From Brachynemurus nebulosus (lineage: Eukaryota; Arthropoda; Insecta; Neuroptera; Myrmeleontidae), in the NCBI GenBank assembly GCA_035578155.1, contig JAPWDM010000007.1, positions 34,012,413-34,076,412 on the forward strand: a DNA stretch of 64,000 nucleotides. The letters are read 5' to 3'. The translations under genes and the position numbers were made by a program. Position 1 is the first letter of the stretch. The number at the start of each line of letters is the position of its first letter. Under the pieces are notes generated by a model. It saw nothing but the letters and a program-made list of their open reading frames with translations. It ran no database searches and had not been told where the DNA came from. This document shows, in pieces, positions 55,302 through 64,000 of the stretch.

Positions 55302-58015
55302 TGATTCTGGTAATTATTTCTGATTGCTGATGATTTCGATGCTGACTTTTAGAACATCCTGTAACTAAATGCCGTAGATATTTATGTATAGGCAACTCCC
55401 GTATATGCATAGATGGACTTTTATTTGTGAGCTAACTGTAAGGTACCATTAAACATTTTAATAGCATTTCTGTATTGAGTCCATTAACGATGTCAGAATT
55501 CAAATAAGACAAACGTAACTCTACAAGCAGGTAACGGCTCGGTACCGTTAAATACATATGTGAGTACATGTATTTGCTCCGTGCTGTACAGGTTCTGTTG
55601 TTCCACGAACACCAACCAGGTGGCACGGTGGGGATCTCTTCCAGCATTCGCTTGTTTTCCAGTTGCAGCTTAACGTTTACGTGCTTATTGTTGCCGTTGA
55701 GCTGATACTCATGGCACTCACAGCGCTACACGTACAGTATCGTACAAAAATATTGGAACACGCTACGTTCAAATATTGTCTATTATCGTAAAAATTTTAC
55801 TACTCTTAACGTAAGTTATATGCGTTGTGCGTATTAATTTGTGATATAATCAGAACAACTGTAGAGGCCGATCACGCATGTGTGTGATGCTAGCGCGGAC
55901 GCGGATTGGCCGGTAACTTTATGTATGGTAATTTCTCGAAACGTTATAGACGATAAATCTGCGAATCTTAGCCTCCTGATGTGTTCAATAAATTGTTAAT
56001 TCGATACTAAATACGAATTTTCATTCAAAAATACTACTAATTTCAATTTTCTATCACTCAGTAGGTGTACGAAGACTTTTCAACATGACTGTAAGCGCTA
56101 TATGTATATGTATTTGGACTCACAAGTTTAAGCCGTTCACTTATTATAAACATTAAGTAATACCACAAACTTTACAATATTCCACTGCATTCAAATAATC
56201 TATTGTATATATTCGAACAAACATAATATATATACAGAACTAGTCAATAAATGGGATACGACGCCGCGTCGATCCAATGGTCGGGGGCGCTCAGCTAAAA
56301 TGGACATACATATATTTTGACAGTTATATAATACCCAATTAAATATATTACTGTTATAAACTTAGTTTTACTTTTAAGAACATTAACACAGCTTAACAAT
56401 AATTTGTTCTATTTGTACGATATTGCCGTTGAAATATCAATTTAGGTCTACAGGCAACTGTGGACTATTGTTACATAACTGTCGTAACCCTATTATGTTG
56501 AAAATTTAATAATTGCTATATGGCTTGTCTAATGTTACGTTCTGATTAATTCAGTTGGAAAGTTTAAAAATTTTTTTGTTGTTTAAAAAAGAAAGGAAAA
56601 AACGAAGTAGTTTTCGTTATCAAAAATTACCAATGATAAATACTTAACGATATATTGTTATTTTATGGATATTCTCCGTAAAAACAGTTGTAATCTCTTT
56701 GTCGGGAAGAATAGTTGTTCCTTTGGTCCAAATCTATACCGATTCCAATATTAACAAAAAATTCGAATTTAGTCGAAAAAAAACAAGGTGGAGAATAATC
56801 AGATTCCTGATTGGCTTCAGAAAGTTGGAATTATAATCGGTTACTATTTCACTTATGAATCCATACACTCTATCCAAATATTATTCAGTATCGATAATTT
56901 TCGATAACGAAAGGTAATTTTTAACAGTTGCAGTACGTTTGAAATACTTATATGTTACTTTGCTTAAGCACTCATTACGAGATATTTACGACTAAAAGTT
57001 TACGGTAACGAATAGTATACTATAAAAATTACCAATATAGTCATGTATAAGATGTTCCATTATTTAGAATATTTAAATTAACTAGAATCTTTGACGTAAA
57101 TTCCAAATTTGTAAATAAAAGTGTAGGTCATAGTATTTTTCTTCTACCCCTTTTCCGCAAAATTAACAAATTTTATATACCTAGATAAATATAATTTTTA
57201 AAAAAACCTTCAGCCTTACGTATTTTCTATCGTACTTTGGCTATGACTGATATTCTTTGCCATTATTTAAGTCTATGATGGATTAGATCATGTTAGAACT
57301 GCGGCAATTGTGGCAAAAGATCTTAAATCAAATTAGTATGCTCTGTTACGTTCGCTCAGTATCTAAATATCTATATTATTTTATATTCATAACGTTTGTT
57401 CATACTTTTACCTAATCTCTAATGTATTAACATTAAATAGCAATTTTCCTGAAGAAAATTACATGAAATTCCATAGATAACTTGAGCGAGAATGCAGTTT
57501 ATAAAGTACGTTGGAGCTAACACCGGTATATACACACAAACAAACAAATACCAAACGTTGACATAAGCTTGTTGTGTTCGAAGATAATACACATGCGCAC
57601 TAATTCCACCGTACACTTGAAATGATGAAGAACTGTTTGTTCTAGTAGTAGCAACTAAATTAGAATTGATCGGTGATTCAATCAAAATTTAAATTAAAAT
57701 AATTACGTTTTGCATGAACTGAAACGTATCCGAAAATTGAACATATTCGGTGCATTTTAGTCATTTGTTGTGTTGTGTATGTTTACTTTGAGATTCTTGT
57801 TTGCTACAAAAGGACACAGAATATATTCCGGTTATAAACGTGAACCTTCCGGCTAAAATATTTCATATGTCGGACAAGAATTTTCGTTGGAACTTTACCA
57901 TTGTTGTCAGTTTTTAATAACAAACTGAATGCACAACTTTGATGTCTCTACGTTTTGTGAACAACAACTGTTTGTTTCAAAATTGGTGGCAACTTTGGTT
58001 GACTACAGTGCGACA
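55302..58015. other. Long stretch with no recognised feature
   Basis: A GC-rich patch at 55865-55915 (GCGCGGACGCGGATTGGCCGG) and the palindrome CGACGCCGCGTCG at 56260 stand out, but neither has a supported function. The frames at 55432 and 57419 (minus) have no domain. Confidence 0.35.
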
Positions 58016-58230
58016 TTAACCCTAGAATCATACGTACTCGTCAAATTGACGACCAAAATTCTCTACTTGCTCCAGTACTATAACTTGCAGTTGCCTGCCT
58101 GCTCTGAAACTTCTGTTATCTAATTTATTTGTTATAATAACACAGAAGACGTCTCAGTTTTGTTTATAGTTGCTGTTGTTTTATTTATGTTAAAACAGTG
58201 TGCGTCAATTAGACGACGATGTATGATTAA
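58016..58230 (+). mobile_element. piggyBac-type MITE with a damaged right end
   Basis: TTAA is followed by CCCTAGAATCATACGTACTC and then GTCAAATTGACGACC, the classic piggyBac terminus form (CCCTAGAA plus an internal TCAA.TTGACG block). The right end has the complementary TCAATTAGACGACGATG and then TATGATTAA, so TCATAC is matched, but the outermost CTAGGGTT seems deleted before the final AA. No transposase is present. The frame at 57929-58123 crosses the left end by chance. Confidence 0.8.
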
Positions 58231-59790
58231 CGTATGTTTTTTTTTTTTTTTTTAAGATTCTGTACTTTACATATAAAAGTTTTCCTAATTGTTCTAAAAT
58301 TTATTAAAAATATGGATGTTATAATTAATTTATTCAATGACAATGATAATGTGAAAGATGATTACAGCTGTTTGACTTATAGAGACGGCATAATATTGAA
58401 GTTTTAATATATTGAATCGAAATCAAATAATGCGTTTCAAGTGACTTAATAACAGATTAACAATTTATTTTGTGGAAAATATTTTAATTTTTATTATTTT
58501 TTGAGATCTTATTCAAAAAATTATTAAAAAATTTTAGAAAATTTACAAATGTACCTAATGAGGAAATAATTACATATCTATATTTTTGTGAACACGAAAT
58601 TTCACATTCTGTAAGGTCACACATGTCCACCGACTCATAATAGTTCATAATTATTTGAAAGACATGTCTTATGATACAATTGGTGTAATTTATCTATTTT
58701 TTAATTTTTATAATGAAAATATGTTTTGATAAAAAAAATTAATAAATATTTATATTAAAAAATTTTTCCAAATACAATTTTTAAAAATATTTTGCTCGCT
58801 TTTATAGTATTGTTATGTAAAAAAGATATTTTTTGCAAATAAACTCTAAAATTCTTCACAACAAAAAAGGTGTCTCTCTTTAAAATTTTTTAATAAATTT
58901 AAAAGCGCGGCTAAATTAACCTTAAAACCCCTACGATATCGATCGAATTCTGTGAAGACAAAATACTACAAAAATTCCTTACGAAAAAAAAAAATCGACA
59001 ACTAACGGATTTACTTGACCACACGACAAACACTGACCGGTCAGATATGAAACTACACATACATAATTGATCATCTAATTTATTAATAATTTCGCAATAT
59101 GTTTAGTGAAGTTGGTGCGGGACGGGGCGAATCGTAAGGAGCGAAGGTACTCAAATTGAACGCTCGACTGATATTAAATATTTCACTTCAGATATATGTT
59201 GTTTACATTATGTTTGATATTATAAGTTTGCCAGATTTTCCTACAGGAATACTTTAATATTTATAGAACCTTCGTATTCTATACAACGAAAACCACTTAT
59301 GTATTATAGCAGTTGTTAGGGAACGTATATTATTATTATTCAACTGTAAAATATGAATAGTGTTTGAATAATATACCTACAGATTTTTATTTATCAAATA
59401 CTATCGTACTGATAGTCTGTTTGAATCGATTTTTTCGATTTTATCAATTCTATTTATTTAAGAGTGTATCACCTTTTTAAAAATTCGAAAAAACTAACTG
59501 ATCCGTACGAAATTTTCACACAATATCATATATAATAAAAATAATATTTTTTTTTTCTAATAATTTTTCAATAAAACAGATTATCAATAGGTGGCGCCTT
59601 CTATATTCTTTATGTAAATATGGCTTTTAAAATAACTTTTTTTTTAACGAAAACATTAATTTTAAACTATTTGTTAACTTCCCATAGGAACTTATTGTAA
59701 TGGGTCCGATTTTACGAATCGCTAATTTTGCAATATCTCCACGTTTCAAGGTCACTAGAATCCGAATCCATAGTTTTTAGCGCGATGTCT
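58231..59790. other. Intergenic stretch, nothing firmly recognised
   Basis: AT-rich. From about 59695 onward the text becomes more balanced (GTCACTAGAATCCGAATCCA) and leads into the repeat region below. Confidence 0.35.
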
Positions 59791-59798
59791 GTGTGTGC

Positions 59799-59828
59799 GT
59801 TCGTTAGTTCGTTCGTTCGTTCGTTCGT
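59799..59828 (+). repeat. (TTCG)n microsatellite
   Basis: GTTCGTTCGTTCG-type repeat of about seven units with one interruption. Confidence 0.9.
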
Positions 59829-59840
59829 GGATTTTTTTTC

Positions 59841-60085
59841 GTCTCGCATATCTCGAGAACAAATGATGATATCAACTCCGGACTAATTTCATTAGATGCG
59901 TAATCAAAAAATGAAGACCGGATAAAGTTTTCAGCAAATTCGGATTAGCGGTTTGTTTTTTGTGGTAAAAAGAAGAATTAACTTTATTAAGATAACATAG
60001 ATTATATGGATTTTTTACCATAACATTATTATATAATGGCCTAAGAACCTTCCTTGATGTTAAAAACGCCAGTATATTATTATAA

Positions 60086-60117
<32 letters not shown>

Positions 60118-60275
60118 CGAAATAAGCAACTGTTTTTGAAATATATTTTTCTCGCATATCTTGAGAACAAATGATATTATCATTTGTTTGATAAGGGTGG
60201 AGCCCCCACCCTTAGGTACAGAAGGCGAAGCCCCCGGTATGGTGCAAGGGGCAAAGCCTCTATCGGTGGCCCAGG
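59841..60275 (+). repeat. Unclassified repeat with direct repeats and GC-rich hairpin module
   Basis: CTCGCATATCTCGAGAACAA at about 59842 recurs as CTCGCATATCTTGAGAACAA at about 60152. An A run of about 27 bases lies between them (about 60091-60117). Directly after the second copy comes a perfect 11-base inverted repeat (AACAAATGATA), a hairpin TAAGGGTGG/CCACCCTTA, and three AAGCCCCC-type modules at about 60201, 60229 and 60255. This looks like the end of a mobile element of a type I do not recognise. Confidence 0.5.
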
Positions 60276-60667
60276 GGAGAAGTTGCCCGAAATGGAAAAA
60301 GAATTATTTATGTACAGTAGTCTCTAGTCTTTAAGGACACCCAATGGGAAGTTGACAGTGTGGGTAAACCTGTCCCCCAAATTTTTTGTTTTAGAAATAT
60401 TACGAAACTAATTACGAAGTATTCGATTATTTTTAAATTAACCGGAGCTAAAGAAAATCAAATAATTCTACATATGAGATATTTTAAGAAAAAAAATTTT
60501 GATACATTTTAAAAAGTGGTTCTGAAGTTATCATCTGAATTTCTGGATCTCTGGATTTTAGTTATGAAAATCGATAAAACTTAGAGGAATGGTAAAACAA
60601 AAGGTACCTAAATACTTTTAAAAATTAAATTATGACACCTTATGCTACTGTCCATAATTTTTGATGA
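60276..60667. other. Intergenic stretch, nothing recognised
   Basis: AT-rich, no supported feature. Confidence 0.35.
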
Positions 60668-60675
60668 TCTAGACA

Positions 60676-60822
60676 CAGTGTCGGATTTACCCTAAGTGCC
60701 GTTCTATGCTCAGTAAAAAACGTCACCCCCCAAAAAAGCTAAAAAAAGTTTTGCCACCCCTAAAATCGGTCGCCCTAGCCAGCCTAGTCAGCCTACTCAG
60801 CCAGGTGGTAAATCCATCACTG
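60676..60822. mobile_element. Short hAT MITE
   Basis: Ends CAGTGTCGGATTTACC and GGTAAATCCATCACTG around 147 bases. Flanks are TCTAGACA (60668-60675) and CCTAGACA (60823-60830), an 8-bp duplication with one mismatch. The interior has a GCCTAGTCAGCCTACTCAGC short repeat. The frame at 60706-60915 reads out of it. Confidence 0.88.
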
Positions 60823-60830
60823 CCTAGACA

Positions 60831-61088
60831 TATTTTGCCGCTTCTATGGTTTTTGTCAAATAATATGAAAAGTATAAATTACGTGTATTTTCCTTTGTCG
60901 TATATAGCCCCTTAATAGTATCAAGGAAGGATTCACACCAAATATGTATTATTTAAAATTTTATACTATTATTGTAATAATAATGTAATATAAACTAGTC
61001 ACGGAATTTTCCGGATGAAAGTAGTTACTAAAACAACAAAAACAAAACGGATTGAAATTTAATTATGGGTTTAAACACGATAAAAGTA
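60831..61088. other. Intergenic stretch, nothing recognised
   Basis: AT-rich, no supported feature. Confidence 0.3.
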
Positions 61089-61297
61089 CAGTAGAAACTC
61101 AACTGTTCAACACATTTAAAAACTAAACAGTTTTCTAATTGGTTCAAGAAAATAAAAAAAAATCAAGAATTGTAAATTCGGAAAATTAAATCAACTTAAA
61201 TAATGAGTCCCTTTCTTGTATCTATGGTGGGAATTATACACTGGAATATACGACACATAAATTCCTTGTTGAAAAAATATGTCTCGAGGTTCCATTG
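61089..61297. mobile_element. Tigger/pogo-like MITE
   Basis: Ends CAGTAGAAACTC and GAGGTTCCATTG are imperfect inverted repeats of the CAGTAGAACCTC type known from Tigger/jerky-like pogo elements. TA flanks both sides (61087-61088 and 61298-61299). It is 209 bases and non-coding. Confidence 0.65.
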
Positions 61298-61299
61298 TA

Positions 61300-62024
61300 C
61301 CAATACCTGTTACCACTAATATCATTTAGTTTTAATTAATATTTACAATACATTTAAGCTCCAACTATTTATTGTCTGTCGACCCTATTTATTCTATTTT
61401 ACATCAAAAAGTTTTTTTTTTAAACAAAAACCCAATCACCTGTAAAACAATACACCGCCTTCCAATAAAAACATGTTCATCGAACATCACAGCGTTGATT
61501 ATATAGTCCCGAAATCAGAAAAAAAAATTGTCAATAGGTTATTACGAATAGACGGTAATCGATTCAATTATATTCGAAACAAAAGCATCAAAACTGGAAT
61601 TATATCTACTGAGAACCACTAATGTCAAACACAGTCACTCAAACAATTTTTAATATCAATCCGTTTAAATTTTGAAATAAAAGAAGTATTTTATATCATT
61701 TTCGTTCAATCATGTTTTTGACATAAACGGGGAATCACACACAGTATACAACGCGACGTTCAAAACATCTAGCGGTACAATTTGCAACTAATTAAACGGT
61801 TTGATATTGACTTGAAGCATAATAAATAATGTTATTAGCACACGATTATTGTGATTAGAGCTTGAATAAATGTTTACACAGGAAAACAATTCCTTACCGG
61901 TGGTGAATATCTAACAATTATTCATTCATTCGTGCTAAATTAGCTACTTCAGATGCACCAATGCATAATAAATTGTAATATAAACAAAAATATAGTTGTA
62001 GAAGGGCGGCTATAGGGTAACTAT
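61300..62024. other. Intergenic stretch, nothing recognised
   Basis: AT-rich, no supported feature. Confidence 0.35.
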
Positions 62025-62032
62025 TTGGAGAC

Positions 62033-62907
62033 CAGTGGCGTAGCGTGCCTTGGATGGGCATTGTATCAAAATTAGTTGGGGGGCCCAAATGAAGGGTAAA
62101 GATTTCTCACAAAAGAAACAAAAATTCTTGCATTAAATTAAAATAAATATTTATTGATTATAAGTTATCGCTTCCTCAGCTAGAAATTGAGCTAGCCAAA
62201 CAATTCAAATTAAATATAAACGTTTCTTGCCTTTTTTCGCCAAATTGATTTATTAAATCATCTATAGTTGAAGACGGTTTCAGTTTTTTTAAAATTTCTG
62301 CCTCTATAGACAATAGTAACAAGACTGATAGCCGTTCCTGCCCTATCGAAGTCCCTAGGTAATTTTTTATCAGTTTTAATTTTGAAAAACTTCTTTCAGC
62401 TGTTGCGGTTGTAACTGGAAGGGTCAAGAATAGAAAGCATGCTGTTATTACCTCCGGAAAACTGGATGCAAGGCTATTGAATTTTATCAGCAATAATTCC
62501 ATGAGCTCCTTAATGGAATGAATTTTTTGAATTTGAGATTCTAGGCATGTAGATGTCTTTACTGTATTTAGCCGACAGTTTTCCGGAAGCGTTTTTTATC
62601 ACTTGTAATACTTCGAACATATTGTTGTAATACTTCGAACATATTACTCAGGTCACAAAGGCTCTGAAATCTGTTTAGAAATTAGTATATCTAAACAGCA
62701 GTAGTATACATTGACTTTGAAATATGATTACGGGTCTGAAATTCTCTCGTATGACAGTTATGTTGTATGTTTTTTCCCGGGAAGCACGAGATGAAGTGAC
62801 ATTGTGGATAACATTTTACTAATTTTTGCTTACACACGTTAGGGGCCTCTGTAGCCCGGGAGCCCCGTATCATTGATACGGCTGATACGGCCTTAGCTAC
62901 GCTCCTG
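62033..62907 (-). mobile_element. hAT element with transposase tail and perfect 8-bp duplication
   Basis: Ends CAGTGGCGTAGCGTG and CTTAGCTACGCTCCTG enclose 875 bases. Flanks are TTGGAGAC on both sides (62025-62032 and 62908-62915), a perfect 8-bp duplication. The CAGTGGCGTAGC terminus is widespread among hAT elements whose transposase resembles zinc-finger MYM-type proteins. The minus strand carries the transposase C terminus; the rest has been deleted. Confidence 0.92.
62176..62502 (-). pseudogene. hAT transposase C-terminal remnant (ZMYM1-like)
   Basis: A 108-residue open frame on the minus strand. It contains FPEVITACFLFLTLPVTTAT followed by AERSFSKLKLIKNYLGTSIG and QERLSVLLLLSIEAEILKKL. 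This is the hAT dimerisation domain: LPVTTATAERSFSKLKLIK...RLSxLxLLSIE is the usual form in transposases related to zinc-finger MYM-type protein 1. The frame itself is unbroken, so the fragment is younger than most relics here, but the catalytic core is missing. Confidence 0.88.
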
Positions 62908-62928
62908 TTGGAGACTAAAGGCAGTATA

Positions 62929-63038
62929 CAGGGTGGAAGTAAATAACTCTCGCCGTTTGCAGGGGTGACTCATATCATCCTGTAGACACTAAAACCGGAG
63001 GATTTTTTTCGGAATTAACAGTTTGAGAAAATCGCAAA
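62929..63038. mobile_element. CAGGGTG MITE, copy 6, right side missing
   Basis: Starts CAGGGTGGAAGTAAATAAC after TA and includes GTAGACACTAAAACCGGAGG. It continues through TTTGAGAAAATCGC, shared with copy 1 at 13657, and then breaks off. The right terminal half is absent. Confidence 0.8.
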
Positions 63039-63039
63039 T

Positions 63040-64000
63040 GAACTGGCCCTGGCTAAATTATGCATACACATTTTTAGTACCAAAGCTACAAAATAATTTT
63101 GTTGACAAAAATTCAATAAAATTTTGTAAACATGTTTACTTCTATTATAGTTACTATTAATTGTATGCTGCTTTTTTAAAAACAGAAAATTTATCTTAAA
63201 ATAATTAGATGGTCAGAGCCGGATTAAAAAAATTTAAGGGCCCCTTTTTTGCCCCATATTTAGTATCAAATTTTCTCTGTTTAAAAACACTTCTGGTTCA
63301 AATTTGCAAATATTAATTAGATGGGTGAGATCTACCCACTGTTTTCGCAGCGACACTTATATACTTTCCACCTTGTATACGATGTACAACATACTTATTC
63401 TCTTTTTATCCGGTGGATTTATGAATCCACATTCTGAATTGTTTCATATACCAGAACATAAATTTTGCACTACGATGAATGAAGACCGAATCTTTTTGTC
63501 CGGAATAATGTCATACGAAAGTAATCCACCTCCCCACCACTAATTTAACGTGATCATAGTAATTATTGTTGTAACGTGTAAAAAAAAAGCAACTACATAT
63601 TTTTATGCGAAATTAAACGGATTAAAGTTTAATAGCACGGTATAATTTTCAAATAAACTTTTTTATTAGTTATCGAAGTTTTATTCTGCAATTAGTTCAA
63701 TAACAGTCATTATATTTTAATGATGCAGTTATTGTGAAGTTGCTTCATAAAAATTTACAAACAAATAACTAGTGACTTAGCGTATGTATGGCAAACAATT
63801 GTGCAGAAACCAACTATTCAACGATAAGAATGAGTTGGAACATTTCGAAATGTAATAAATATAATGTTCAATTATAAACCGAATACTTCAGTAAGTGTAT
63901 TTAATAGTTTCATCAGAGGGTACATATATCGCCTACGAACACTTCAGCAGTTCGGCAAATATACTACGTGTCTAAAAAATTCCACGTATAACCATAAAAA
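63040..64000. other. Intergenic stretch with a lone hAT-like terminus
   Basis: CAGAGCCGGATTAAAAAAAT at about 63215 looks like a hAT-type left end, followed by a GGGCCCC stretch. No matching right end occurs before the window stops. The frame at 63304-63543 has no domain. Confidence 0.35.

Noticed and set aside
60192..60216. GC hairpin as a Helitron 3' end
   Set aside because: No CTRR-T terminus follows at the expected distance and no matching 5' TC end was found.
1..64000. CRISPR arrays, bacterial operons, rRNA genes and intact tRNA genes
   Set aside because: None seen; repeats lack CRISPR spacing and the tRNA-like segments do not fold into a complete cloverleaf.

Overview
This is a window of a eukaryotic nuclear genome, most likely an insect and possibly a hemipteran. 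It is strongly AT-rich, has long (TA)n and (CA)n microsatellites, contains one short insect-type TTAGG tract, and is packed with cut-and-paste DNA transposon remnants. There is no bacterial or organellar gene organisation, no rRNA gene, no convincing intact tRNA gene and no CRISPR array. Nearly all of the longer open frames are transposon-derived or are chance translations of repeats. The only hint of a host gene is a small candidate first coding exon at 19534-19615: a signal-peptide-like sequence that runs into a consensus splice donor.

The only clearly protein-coding object is a complete Ty3/gypsy-type LTR retrotransposon at 36061-43378. It has two 763-bp LTRs that appear identical, a 4-bp GCAT target duplication, and gag and pol in the order protease, reverse transcriptase, RNase H, integrase. 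It therefore looks very young. It sits inside an older inverted-repeat DNA element whose two halves lie at 35762-36060 and 43383-43741. Between gag and pol is a third open frame, so the element would need two frame changes, or it carries a single-base homopolymer error. Each LTR contains a stretch that resembles the internal promoter half of 5S rRNA, which is speculative but is the most unusual signal here.

The rest is a layered graveyard of DNA transposons, many with target duplications that can be read directly. There are hAT-type elements with 8-bp duplications (2901, 4916 nested, 6945, 21936, 28132, 52589, 60676, 62033), two of them with a hAT dimerisation-domain remnant. Two families of about 1 kb are flanked by TTAA and have GGGG-starting termini (984 and 10641; 4302 and 18007). 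There is a canonical piggyBac-type terminus (58016), a PIF/Harbinger element with a HARBI1-like transposase remnant and TAA duplication (15324), and pogo/Tigger-like elements with TA duplications (23914, 61089, tentatively 16623). A 140-bp palindromic CAGGGTG MITE family has three copies side by side at 18792-19275. Several long fold-back palindromes are also present.

Non-LTR retrotransposons survive only as fragments: an RNase H/zinc-knuckle tail at about 48.2-48.65 kb and two reverse-transcriptase motif remnants on opposite strands near 33 kb. Two SINE-like segments are tentative. Paralogous copies allow filled-versus-empty-site comparison: copy B of the second TTAA family lacks the hAT MITE found in copy A, and copy A lacks the CAGGGTG cluster found in copy B.
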